Assembly: GCA_001724985.1 (NCBI GenBank)
Contig: MEEW01000004.1
Coordinates: 1 to 36,230 of the forward strand
Source of the DNA: Phenylobacterium sp. SCN 69-14
GTDB taxonomy: Bacteria > Pseudomonadota > Alphaproteobacteria > Caulobacterales > Caulobacteraceae
Direction: 5' to 3'
DNA length: 36,230 nucleotides
The notes under the pieces are model-generated. The model saw only the letters and a list, made by a program, of their open reading frames with translations, did no database searches and was not told where the DNA came from. The position numbers were made by a program, and so were the translations under genes. Shown here piece by piece: positions 20,660-28,737 of the stretch. How positions within the stretch are numbered: the stretch's first letter is position 1; each line of letters begins with the position of its first letter.

Positions 20660-21724
20660 TTAAGCGCCGTCAAACAGATCGCCTTGATCGCCCGGCTTCG
20701 GCGGGACCTTGAACTGCGTGAGGTCCAAGCCGCCGAACCGCCCCTCCAGGCCGAACCGCTTGCGGGCTGCGGCGAAGCGCCGGGCCAGCAGTTCGGCGAT
20801 CGGGCCTTCGCCGCGCATGCGCGTCCGCCATTCGAAGTCGTAGTCGGCGCCGCCGCGCATCTGGCGCACCAGCGACATCACCCGCGCCGCCCGGTCCGGA
20901 TGGTCGGTGGCCAGCCATTCGCGGAACAGGTCCTTGATCTCCCGCGGCAGGCGCAGCACCACATAGCCTGCGCCGCTGGCCCCGGCCCGCGCCGCCCGTT
21001 CCAGCACCGCCTCCAGCTCGTGATCGTTCAGCGCCGGGATCGCCGGGGCGAACATCACGCTGACCGGCACCCCGGCGCAGCTCAGCGCCTCGATCGCCCC
21101 GATCCGCCGCTCGGGCGTGGCGGCCCGCGGCTCCATGCTGCGCGCCAGCCTGCGGTCCAGGCTGGTCACCGAGATCGCCACCCGCACCAGGTTGCGCGCC
21201 GCCAGCCGCGCCAGCACGTCGAGGTCGCGCAGGATCAGGGCCGATTTGGTGATGATCGAGCAGGAATGGCCGAACCGCTCCATCACCTCCAGCACGCCGC
21301 GGGTGATCCGCGTGTCGCGTTCGACCGGCTGATAGGGGTCGGTGTTGCCGCCGATATGGATCGTCTCGGGCCGGTAGCGGGGGCTCGACAGCTCCTTCTC
21401 CAGCAACCTGGCCGCCTCCGGCTTGAAGAAGAGCTGGCTTTCGAAATCGAGCCCCGGCGACAGCCCCATATAGGCGTGGGCCGGCCGCGCGTAGCAGTAG
21501 ATGCAGCCGTGCTCGCAGCCGCGATAGGGGTTGATCGAGCGCGAGAAGCCGACATCGGGGCTGTCGTTCCTGGCGATGATCGTCCGCGCCGTCTCGGCCG
21601 TCAGGATGGTGCGGATCTGGGCGGGTTCGGGGTCCTGGCTGGTCCAGCCGTCGTCGAACGCCTCGCGGACCTGGCTTTCGAACCGCCCGCTGGCGTTGGA
21701 CCGCGCCCCGCGGCCCCTGACCAT
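20660..21724 (-). CDS. PA0069-family radical SAM protein (SplB-like)
   Basis: The 354-aa protein opens MVRGRGARSNASGRFES and carries a radical-SAM cluster motif CEHGCIYCYAR (CX3CX2C), then HIGGNTDPYQPVERD and a TIM-barrel strand series. This is COG1533, related to spore photoproduct lyase (SplB), and the subgroup named after PA0069. The substrate is unknown; kinship to SplB suggests a DNA-related reaction. A GTG at 21746-21748 could add eight residues. A LexA box 47 bp upstream (21772-21786) indicates SOS control, which strengthens a DNA-repair reading. The gene is divergent from the glycosyltransferase-like gene. Confidence 0.88.
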   Translation of the reverse strand: MVRGRGARSNASGRFESQVREAFDDGWTSQDPEPAQIRTILTAETARTIIARNDSPDVGFSRSINPYRGCEHGCIYCYARPAHAYMGLSPGLDFESQLFFKPEAARLLEKELSSPRYRPETIHIGGNTDPYQPVERDTRITRGVLEVMERFGHSCSIITKSALILRDLDVLARLAARNLVRVAISVTSLDRRLARSMEPRAATPERRIGAIEALSCAGVPVSVMFAPAIPALNDHELEAVLERAARAGASGAGYVVLRLPREIKDLFREWLATDHPDRAARVMSLVRQMRGGADYDFEWRTRMRGEGPIAELLARRFAAARKRFGLEGRFGGLDLTQFKVPPKPGDQGDLFDGA

Positions 21725-21771
21725 GATCTGTCGGCTGAAGTTGCTCACGGCCCGAGCATAGGGTGCGAAAA

Positions 21772-21786
21772 GAACAAAACAAGAAC
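21772..21786. promoter_or_regulatory. LexA (SOS) box, GAAC-N7-GAAC
   Basis: GAACAAAACAAGAAC is an exact match to the alphaproteobacterial direct-repeat LexA operator (GTTC-N7-GTTC when read towards the radical SAM gene). It lies in the 100-bp divergent gap, 47 bp from the radical SAM start and 38 bp from the opposite gene, close enough to repress either. Confidence 0.75.
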
Positions 21787-21824
21787 AATCTTGACGTAGC
21801 CCACAGGTCGCGGCCTCTGGCGTG

Positions 21825-22277
21825 ATGATCTCCGTCGTCATTCCCGCCGCCCAGGCCGTCCGCGACCTCGCCGGCCTGCTGCCCGCCCTGGTGCCGGCCG
21901 TCGTGAGCGGGCTGGTGCGCGAGGCGATCCTCGTCGATCCCGCGCCGGACGGCGCCATGCTGGCGATCTGCGAGGATTCGGGCGCCGGCCTCGCCTCCGA
22001 TCTCGCCTCCGCCCTTGAGCGGGCGAGGGGAGAGCTGATCCTGGCCCTGCCGCCGGCCTTGCGCCTGCGTCCCGGTTGGGAGGAGAGCCTGCGCCGTCAT
22101 CTGGAGTCGGGCGGCGGCCCGGCCCTGGTCTGCGCCGCCCCGCCTTCGCTGATCGAGCGCCTGACCGGCCCGCGGCTGGCGGGCGTCCTGCTGCCCGCCG
22201 ATCGGGCGCGCGAGCGGAAGCCGGCCGACCTCGCCGGCCTGCGCCGCCGTCTCGGCCGCGCCGCCCTGCTGACTTGA
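21825..22277 (+). CDS. Glycosyltransferase family 2-like protein, degenerate
   Basis: The 150-aa protein MISVVIPAAQAV...REAILVDPAPDGAM and LALPPALRLRPGWEESLRRHL align by eye with the GT-A fold of small family-2 glycosyltransferases (the type often found beside selenium or radical-SAM genes). The key motifs are gone: the usual VDGGSxD reads VDPAPDG, and the metal-binding HADT reads LPPA. The protein also ends about 80 residues early. It is probably not an active transferase. ATG 21825 is preferred to the GTG one codon earlier. It shares a promoter region and LexA box with the divergent radical SAM gene. Confidence 0.6.
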   Translation: MISVVIPAAQAVRDLAGLLPALVPAVVSGLVREAILVDPAPDGAMLAICEDSGAGLASDLASALERARGELILALPPALRLRPGWEESLRRHLESGGGPALVCAAPPSLIERLTGPRLAGVLLPADRARERKPADLAGLRRRLGRAALLT

Positions 22278-22322
22278 TCCGTTGAACCTGCCCGCTGATC
22301 CGGGCGAAGGCCGGGGTCGGGG

Positions 22323-23942
22323 TTAGCGGTCCAGCCGAGCGTCCACGAACGCCGCGCCCTTGGCCAGGGCGTCGAGCGTGTGGGTGTCCATCCCGAACTT
22401 CTTGCGATAGGTCCAGTAGCCGGCCATCACCTTCTCGACGTAGTTGCGCGTCTCGGCGCTGGGCAGGCATTCGATCAGCAGCAGGCTGTCGGCCTCGTCG
22501 CCCACCATCTTGGCGGTCTTCAGCAGGGTTCCGGGCCCGCCGTTATAGGCCGCGACCGTGCGCAGGATGTCGTAGCCGACCCCCCGCTCCATCAGCCAGG
22601 TCAGATAATCCTGCCCGACCCGCAGGTTGAAGGCCGGGTCGAACATCGGGCTCATGTCGGTCTTCAGCTTGTCGTCGCCGGCCGCCCGAGCGGCCGCCTC
22701 GGGCATGAGCTGCATCAGCCCGACCGCCCCGGCCGACGACACCGCGGCTGGATTGAAACGGCTTTCCTGCCGCACGATGGCGTAGACCAGGGCCTTGTCG
22801 ATGGTGAAGCCGAACTTCGGCGCCAGGTCCGGCGTCGGATAGTCGATCTCCAGCGTGCCGCGCGTCACCGGCAGGGCCTTGGCGATGTCGGCGTCCGAGG
22901 TCAGCGGCGCATTCAGCGCCAGGATCAGCGACATCCACTGCGAACGCTCGGCCTCGCCACGGGCCAGGGTCAGGCCAGCGCGCAGCTCCAGCCCCGCCTC
23001 GACCGGCAGGCCGACCTGGGCCAGCGCCGTGGCGCGGTGGGCGCGGATGTTCTCGCGGATGAACGGCGTCAGGTGCGCGCTGGAGGTCGAGGCCGGCGCG
23101 CTGGGCGCCGCCAGCGTCGGCGCCGAGGCGCTGGAGAACACCGCCGGGGTGAACTCGCCGGTCGGGGCTCCGGCGGCGCGGTCGACGGCCTCCAGCCGCA
23201 CGCGGCGCGCGGCGATCATGCCGTAGAACGTGTCGGGATGGCGCGCGGCCAGCTTCAGGAAGCCCTGGGCGCGGCCGGAGTCGCCTGCCTGCTCCAGCGA
23301 ACGCGCCGCCCAATAGGCCGCGCCCGAGCGCAGCCAGGGGTCTTCCTTGTCGTCGCGCGCCACCTGGCTGAAGAAGCTCTGCGCCAGGTCGTAGTTCTTG
23401 AGCCGGAAGGCCGCCAGGCCGGCGATCCAGCGTTCGCCCGCCGCCGGGGCCAGGTCCAGCGCACGCTTGACGTCGCCCGAATAGAAGGCCTCGCGCGCCT
23501 GGCGGCTGCGATCGGCCGGCGCCTTGCCGGAAATGCCCTGGGCCGTCACCTCGACCCGCCGCCAGTCGGCCCCGGCCAGCACCGGCGCTTTCGGCGCCGC
23601 GCCGCCGACCGGCCGGCGCTTCTGGGCCAGCATGTAGATTCGTTCCGCGCCCGGCAGGTCGCTGTACTGGTCCAGCCACTTGGCCAGGTCCTCGTAGCTG
23701 GCCTGGAAACCGGGGCGCATCAGTTGCCGGAACGCCAGGTGCCCGGCCAGGGATCGATCCTTGATCTCGGCCGTTTGCATCTCGGCGTCGATGAAGTCGC
23801 CGCGGTCCACCGCGTCGAACGCGGCGGCGTAACGCTTCGCGTCCCAGGGGCTCAGGGCCATTGGGGCGGCGTGGCTGTTTCCGGCGATGGCGGCGCAGAT
23901 CATGGTCAAGACCGCGATCCGCATGCCTTTGCGTCTCCGCAT
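22323..23942 (-). CDS. Soluble lytic murein transglycosylase (Slt70-like)
   Basis: The 539-aa periplasmic enzyme cleaves peptidoglycan glycan strands to 1,6-anhydro products. A signal peptide (MRIAVLTMICAAIAGNSHAA) is followed by an alpha-helical superhelix (residues about 30-380) made of tandem helical repeats. The C-terminal SLT domain has IVRQESRFNPAAVSSAGAVG (catalytic Glu in RQES), GLMQLMPEAA and VAAYNGGPGT, all intact. The start is MRRRKGM at 23942 (GAGGAT upstream); Met seven residues later is an alternative. The gene converges on the glycosyltransferase-like gene with 45 bp between stops. The uracil-DNA glycosylase gene ends 69 bp before its start, on the same strand. Confidence 0.93.
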   Translation of the reverse strand: MRRRKGMRIAVLTMICAAIAGNSHAAPMALSPWDAKRYAAAFDAVDRGDFIDAEMQTAEIKDRSLAGHLAFRQLMRPGFQASYEDLAKWLDQYSDLPGAERIYMLAQKRRPVGGAAPKAPVLAGADWRRVEVTAQGISGKAPADRSRQAREAFYSGDVKRALDLAPAAGERWIAGLAAFRLKNYDLAQSFFSQVARDDKEDPWLRSGAAYWAARSLEQAGDSGRAQGFLKLAARHPDTFYGMIAARRVRLEAVDRAAGAPTGEFTPAVFSSASAPTLAAPSAPASTSSAHLTPFIRENIRAHRATALAQVGLPVEAGLELRAGLTLARGEAERSQWMSLILALNAPLTSDADIAKALPVTRGTLEIDYPTPDLAPKFGFTIDKALVYAIVRQESRFNPAAVSSAGAVGLMQLMPEAAARAAGDDKLKTDMSPMFDPAFNLRVGQDYLTWLMERGVGYDILRTVAAYNGGPGTLLKTAKMVGDEADSLLLIECLPSAETRNYVEKVMAGYWTYRKKFGMDTHTLDALAKGAAFVDARLDR

Positions 23943-24011
23943 GCGATCCTCACGTCGGCCGCCTCTGCGCGCGGTCTGGACGTGACCCTCAGTTCTCGTG
24001 ACGCGGGAGTC

Positions 24012-24830
24012 TTATGCGCCCCGCTCCGGGCGATCAAGCCGCTCGGTCAGGGTCAGAAGGTCGCTCCACGCCTTCTTCTTCGCGCCCGGTTGCCGCAGAA
24101 GGAATGCGGGGTGCAGGGTCGGCATGGCCGGCAGCTCCAGATTTCCCGCCTCGGAACGCCATTCGAACCAGCGGCCGCGCAGCGACAGAATCCCTTCGCT
24201 GCGCTTCAGCATCGACTTGGTCGACGGCGCCCCGACCAGCAGCAGCATCCTGGGCGAGACCAGTTCGATGGCCCGTTCCAGGAACGGCTGGCAGGTCGCC
24301 TGCTCCTGCGGCGAGGGCGTCCGGTTGCCGGGCGGGCGCCAGAAGACGGTGTTGGTGATGAACACCCGGTCGGTCAGCCCCGCCGCCGCCAGCATCCTGT
24401 CGAGCAGTTGGCCGGCGCGGCCGACGAAGGGCTCGCCGCGCGCGTCCTCCTCGGCGCCGGGGCCTTCGCCGATCACCATCAGCGGCGCATCCGGCGCGCC
24501 GCGGGCGAACACCGCCTGGCGCGCGCCCTCGAACTTCAGCGGGCAGCCGTCGAAGCCGGCGATGGCGGCCTTCAGGGCCTCCAGGTCGGGCGCCTGCGCC
24601 GCCAGCCGCCGCGCCTCCAGCACCGCCGAGGCGACGTCGGCGCCGGGCCCGCGCGGGGCGGCCGGGGGCGGAGGGGGCGCCGGCTTGCGGTCGGCCGGCC
24701 TGGGCGCGACGAACTTCCCGGCCTCGATCCGGTCCAGCGGCTCATCGAGCAGCATGGAGTCGATCCCGGCCTCGGCCCAGAAGGCGAGCAGGCTCTCGGC
24801 GACGCGGTCGAAGGGGGCGGCGGGGCTCAT
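24012..24830 (-). CDS. Uracil-DNA glycosylase, family 4-like, with two cluster cysteines missing
   Basis: The 272-aa protein has the family 4 glycosylase motif GEGPGAEEDARGEPFVGRAG (121-140) and the second catalytic region LHPAFLLRQ. It removes uracil from DNA in base-excision repair. Family 4 enzymes use four cysteines for a [4Fe-4S] cluster. Here only Cys96 (FDGCPLK) and Cys180 (QATCQPF) are present, and the other two positions read Phe93 and Trp164 (VFWRPPGNR). The substitution may be typical of an alphaproteobacterial branch, but from sequence the cluster looks unlikely. An N-terminal extension of about 60 residues ends in a proline-rich linker (APPPPPAAPRGPG). The gene is divergent from the ETF-QO gene. 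Confidence 0.88.
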   Translation of the reverse strand: MSPAAPFDRVAESLLAFWAEAGIDSMLLDEPLDRIEAGKFVAPRPADRKPAPPPPPAAPRGPGADVASAVLEARRLAAQAPDLEALKAAIAGFDGCPLKFEGARQAVFARGAPDAPLMVIGEGPGAEEDARGEPFVGRAGQLLDRMLAAAGLTDRVFITNTVFWRPPGNRTPSPQEQATCQPFLERAIELVSPRMLLLVGAPSTKSMLKRSEGILSLRGRWFEWRSEAGNLELPAMPTLHPAFLLRQPGAKKKAWSDLLTLTERLDRPERGA

Positions 24831-24973
24831 TCGGGCTCTTAAAGGGCGTCCATGGCGGAGTTCGCGCTTGACCGCCCTAATACAAGCTTCGGATAAGTCG
24901 CCGGACGGATCAACGCTGCGACAAACAAGGGGTAGGGGAAATCCCCGGCGCGGCCAACTGGGAGTAGGGGATC

Positions 24974-26656
24974 ATGAGCGACGCCATCGAGACGGTCGAA
25001 CGCGAGGCGATGGAATACGACGTCGTGATCGTCGGGGCCGGCCCTTCGGGCCTGTCGGCGGCCATCCGCCTGAAGCAGCTCGCCGAGGCCGCCGGGACCG
25101 AGGTCTCCGTCGCCGTCCTGGAAAAAGGGTCCGAGGTCGGCGCCCACATCCTCTCCGGTGCGGTCATCGACCCCAAGGGCATCGATGAGCTGCTGCCCAA
25201 CTGGGAGGAGCTCGGCGTTCCGCTGGAGACCAAGGTCACCCGCGACAAGTTCGTGATCCTGGGCCCGCATGGCGACCTCGACATCTCCTGGCTGCCCTTC
25301 CCCAAGTGGATGCTGAACCACGGCAACTACATCGCCTCGCTGGGCAATGTCTGCCGCTCGCTGGCCCAGCACGCCGAGGCGCTCGGCGTCGAGATCTATC
25401 CCGGCATGGCCGCGTCCGAGGTGGTCTATAACGAGGACGGCTCGGTGAAGGGCGTCGTCGCCGGCGTGTTCGGCATCGACAAGGACGGCAATCAGACCGC
25501 CGACTACCAGCCGGGCATCGAACTCCACGCCAAGTACACCTTCATCGGCGAGGGCGTGCGCGGCTCGCTGGCCAAGCAGCTCCAGGCGCGCTTCGGCCTC
25601 ACCAACGGCCGCGAACCGCAGAAGTTCGGCATCGGCATCAAGGAACTCTGGCAGGTGCCGGACGAGAACTTCGAGCCGGGCCTCACCCAGCACAGCTTCG
25701 GCTGGCCGCTCGACAACACCACCGGCGGCGGCTCGTTCATGTACCACTTCGGGGACAACTACGTGGCCATCGGCTTCGTGGTGCACCTGAACTACAAGAA
25801 CCCCTGGCTCTCGCCGTTCGACGAGTTCCAGCGTTTCAAGACCCACCCGGCGATTCGCGGCTATCTGGAAGGCGGCAAGCGTATCGCCTATGGCGCGCGC
25901 GCCATCACCGAGGGCGGCTCGCAGTCTCTGCCCCAGCTCTATTTCCCCGGCGGCGTGCTGCTGGGCTGCTCGGCCGGCATGGTCAACGTCCCGCGCATCA
26001 AGGGCAGCCACAACGCGGTCAAGAGCGGCATGATGGCCGCCGAGGCCGCCTTCGAGGCGATCTCCGCCGGCCGGTCCAGCGACGAGCTCGTCGCCTACGA
26101 GGCCGCCTACAAGAAGTCGTGGATCCACAAGGAGCTGTGGGCCGTCCGCAACTTCAAGCCGCTGTGGTCGAAGTTCGGCACCATTCCGGGCATCGTGCTC
26201 GGCGGCGCCGACGCCATGATCGCCAATCTCCTCGGCGGGTGGTCGCCCTGGGGCACGCTGAAGCACGGCAAGTCGGACGCCGAATCGACGGGCCTGGCCA
26301 AGGACTACAAGCCGATCGTCTATCCGAAGCCGGACAACGAGTTCAGCTTCGACAAGCTGTCCTCGGTCTTCCTGTCCTCGACCAATCACGACGAGAACCA
26401 GCCGGCCCACCTGAAGCTGAAGGACCCCAAGGTTCCGATCGAGGTGAACCTGCCGCGCTACGGCGAACCGGCCCGCCTGTTCTGCCCGGCCGGCGTCTAC
26501 GAGGTGCTCTACGACGAGCAGGGGAACAACCCGCGGTTCCAGATCAACTTCCAGAACTGCGTCCACTGCAAGACCTGCGACATCAAGGACCCGTCCCAGA
26601 ACATCAACTGGACCACCCCCCAAGGCGGCGACGGCCCCAACTACCCGAACATGTAG
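24974..26656 (+). CDS. Electron transfer flavoprotein-ubiquinone oxidoreductase
   Basis: The 560-aa ETF-QO passes electrons from reduced ETF (fatty-acid and amino-acid dehydrogenases) to ubiquinone at the inner membrane. The N-terminal FAD-binding motif is VVIVGAGPSGLSAA (about 17-30), and LSGAVIDPKGIDELLP is family-typical. The C-terminal ferredoxin-like [4Fe-4S] region has FCPAGVY and NCVHCKTCDIKDP. PGGVLLGCSAGMVNVPRIKG is the second FAD/quinone region. It starts with MSDAIETVE, preceded by GGGAGTAGGGG. Length is usual for the family. It stands alone; etfAB are not in the window. The upstream acyl-CoA synthetase is 8 kb away, so a functional link is only by pathway. Confidence 0.96.
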   Translation: MSDAIETVEREAMEYDVVIVGAGPSGLSAAIRLKQLAEAAGTEVSVAVLEKGSEVGAHILSGAVIDPKGIDELLPNWEELGVPLETKVTRDKFVILGPHGDLDISWLPFPKWMLNHGNYIASLGNVCRSLAQHAEALGVEIYPGMAASEVVYNEDGSVKGVVAGVFGIDKDGNQTADYQPGIELHAKYTFIGEGVRGSLAKQLQARFGLTNGREPQKFGIGIKELWQVPDENFEPGLTQHSFGWPLDNTTGGGSFMYHFGDNYVAIGFVVHLNYKNPWLSPFDEFQRFKTHPAIRGYLEGGKRIAYGARAITEGGSQSLPQLYFPGGVLLGCSAGMVNVPRIKGSHNAVKSGMMAAEAAFEAISAGRSSDELVAYEAAYKKSWIHKELWAVRNFKPLWSKFGTIPGIVLGGADAMIANLLGGWSPWGTLKHGKSDAESTGLAKDYKPIVYPKPDNEFSFDKLSSVFLSSTNHDENQPAHLKLKDPKVPIEVNLPRYGEPARLFCPAGVYEVLYDEQGNNPRFQINFQNCVHCKTCDIKDPSQNINWTTPQGGDGPNYPNM

Positions 26657-26660
26657 GTCC

Positions 26661-26692
26661 CAATCCTTGCCCCTTGCGGGGGAGGAGGATTG
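26661..26692 (+). terminator. Hairpin after ETF-QO
   Basis: CAATCCT (26661-26667) pairs with AGGATTG (26686-26692), with an inner CCCC/GGGG stem, five bases after the stop codon. There is no U-tract. Confidence 0.5.
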
Positions 26693-26703
26693 CATACGGG
26701 GGT

Positions 26704-26836
26704 GTCATCCCGGTTTGCGAAGCAAGACCGGGACCTATGAACACATGCGGTTCAGAAGCCGTCTCGGTGGTGCAAGAGCCTGAAAGCTCAGGTGTTCATG
26801 GATCCCGGACAAGCGCTGCGCGCTTTCCGGGACGAC
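26704..26836. repeat. 133-bp dispersed intergenic repeat, copy 2
   Basis: The ends (GTCATCCCGG, CCGGGACGAC), length (133 bp) and first hairpin are the same as copy 1 at 11815-11947. The second hairpin is TCCCGGA-c-AAGCGC-TGC-GCGCTT-TCCGGGA: five base pairs differ from copy 1, each changed on both strands. The interior diverges and here carries ATGAACAC/GTGTTCAT inverted arms. Confidence 0.8.
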
Positions 26837-27023
26837 ATGCGAGGGGGGCTGCCGCCGCTTATCCGCGCCATATGCGACAGCCCTGCGCAGGGCGGCCTGC
26901 AGAGATTGCGGTCCCCTCGGTCAGCCATTCGGCTGACGGCTCTTCCAGCGGGGGAACAACTTAACGCCCCCGCCGGGCCGCTGCCGCCTTGAACTCGCCG
27001 TGGAAAGCCGCAAGGGTCGGCCC
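26837..27023. other. Intergenic remainder with further inverted repeats
   Basis: This is the rest of the 367-bp gap before the TPR lipoprotein gene. It contains CCCTGCGCAGGG, GTCAGCC-ATTC-GGCTGAC (26920-26937) and GCGGGGG/CCCCCGC around 12 nt (26948-26973). No ORF is convincing. It looks like non-coding palindromic filler that probably includes the downstream promoter. Confidence 0.4.
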
Positions 27024-28730
27024 ATGCGCCGTCTGCTTGTCGCCATCGCCCCGCTTGTCATGCTCTCCGCCTGCGCGACCGCGCCGCGGCAGGAACTGTC
27101 CTGGACCCCGCCGACCCAGCTTGGCATGGGCGGCTCGGCCTATGGGGCCTTCCTTGCCGGCCAGGGGGCGCTGAACGACGGCGCCGGCGCCGAGGCGGCC
27201 GCCTATTTCGCCCGCGCCGAGATCGAGGGCGGGGCCAGCGACATGCTGCGCGACCGCGCCTTCACCGCCGCCGTTCTGGCCGGCGACATCACCAAGGCCG
27301 CGGCCTTGGCGCCCGACGGCCCGGAGGCCTCGGAGGCGACCAAGCGCCTGGGCAAGGTGGTCCAGGCCGTCGAACTCATGGCCGTGAACAAGGGCAAGGA
27401 CGCTCACGCCCTGCTCGCCGGCGATTCGATCGGCTTTCCGCACCGCGGCGTCGCGGCCCTGCTCAGTCCCTGGGCCGCGGCCATGGCCGGCGACCGGGAA
27501 GGCTCCCTGGTGCGGCCCGAAATGCGCGGCGACCGGGTGGTCGACTATTTCGGCCAGCTCGGCCAAGCCTATCTCTACGAGCGCGCGCGCCGCTACGACG
27601 AGGCCGAGACCGATTTCAAGGCCCTAACCGGCGGCGAGACGCCCGGCGATATCGCCGTCCTCGCCTATGGCGGCTTCCTGGAGCGGCGAGGCCGCCGGCC
27701 CGAGGCCATCGCCCTCTACGACCGGGGCCTCGCCGTCCAGCCGCTCAGCGAATCCCTGACCCTGGCCAAGGCGCGCGCCGTCGCCGGCAAGCCCGCCCCG
27801 CCGCCCCCGACCCTGCGCGAGGGCGCCGCCCAGGTGTTGATCGCCCCGGCCGCGGCCATGCTGGCGGCCAAGCAGCAACAGCTCGGCCTGGCCTATCTGC
27901 GCCTGGCCCTGCGCCTCGACCCGGCCCGCAACGAGGCGTGGCTGATGGTCGGGGACATCATGGAGGCGGCCGGCGACGTCGAAGGCGCGCGCCAGGCCTA
28001 TTCGAAGCCCAGGCCCGGCGCGCCGGAGTTCAGCAGCGCCCGCACCAAGCTCGCCTGGAGCTACCAGAACGCCAAGCAGCCGGACGTGGCGCTGAAGATG
28101 GCGCAGGAGGCGGCCGCCACCGGCGATCGCGAGGCCCGCATCACCTATGCCGACCTGCTCCGCGCCAACGACCGCTACGCCGAATCCGCCGAGTTGATGA
28201 GCGGGCTGATCGCCGAGACGCCGTCGCCCGACTGGCGCCTGCTCTACATGCGCGGGGTCGCCTATGAGCGCTCCGGGCGCTGGCCGCAGGCCGAGGCCGA
28301 TTTCCAGGCGGCGCTGAAGATCCGGCCCGACGAGCCCGAACTGCTCAACTATCTCGGCTACACCTGGATCGACCGAGGCGAGCACCTGGCCGAGGCCCTG
28401 GGCATGGTCGAGCGGGCGGTCGCCGCCAATCCGCAGTCGGGGGCCATGGTCGACTCGCTCGGCTGGGCCCACTACCGGCTCGGCGACTACAAGAAGGCCG
28501 TGCAACTGCTCGAACAGGCGGTCGAGCTGGAGGCCGGCGATCCGGAGATCAACAACCACCTGGGCGACGCCTACTGGCGCGTCGGGCGGCGGATCGAGGC
28601 CGAGTATCAGTGGAAGCGCGTCCTGACCCTGGCGCCCGACGCCAAGATCAAGGCCGATGTCGACGAAAAGCTCGCCTCCGGCCAGGGGCCGAAGGGCCCG
28701 TCGGCCGCGCCCAAGGTGGCGGGGAACTAG
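27024..28730 (+). CDS. TPR-repeat lipoprotein
   Basis: The 568-aa protein starts at ATG 27024 (AAGGGT upstream): MRRLLVAIAPLVMLSAC is a lipoprotein signal with lipobox L-S-A-C, lipidated Cys17. The GTG start of the track would put eight extra residues before it. The rest is tetratricopeptide helices, clearest near the C-terminus (SLGWAHYRLGDYKKAVQLLE, NNHLGDAYWRVGRRIEAEYQ), with a LNYLGYTWIDRGEHL repeat typical of alphaproteobacterial TPR lipoproteins. It is probably an outer-membrane-associated scaffold for protein assembly; partners unknown. ispE starts seven bases after its stop, so the two are co-transcribed, as in other alphaproteobacteria. Confidence 0.88.
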   Translation: MRRLLVAIAPLVMLSACATAPRQELSWTPPTQLGMGGSAYGAFLAGQGALNDGAGAEAAAYFARAEIEGGASDMLRDRAFTAAVLAGDITKAAALAPDGPEASEATKRLGKVVQAVELMAVNKGKDAHALLAGDSIGFPHRGVAALLSPWAAAMAGDREGSLVRPEMRGDRVVDYFGQLGQAYLYERARRYDEAETDFKALTGGETPGDIAVLAYGGFLERRGRRPEAIALYDRGLAVQPLSESLTLAKARAVAGKPAPPPPTLREGAAQVLIAPAAAMLAAKQQQLGLAYLRLALRLDPARNEAWLMVGDIMEAAGDVEGARQAYSKPRPGAPEFSSARTKLAWSYQNAKQPDVALKMAQEAAATGDREARITYADLLRANDRYAESAELMSGLIAETPSPDWRLLYMRGVAYERSGRWPQAEADFQAALKIRPDEPELLNYLGYTWIDRGEHLAEALGMVERAVAANPQSGAMVDSLGWAHYRLGDYKKAVQLLEQAVELEAGDPEINNHLGDAYWRVGRRIEAEYQWKRVLTLAPDAKIKADVDEKLASGQGPKGPSAAPKVAGN

Positions 28731-28737
28731 CGGTCCC

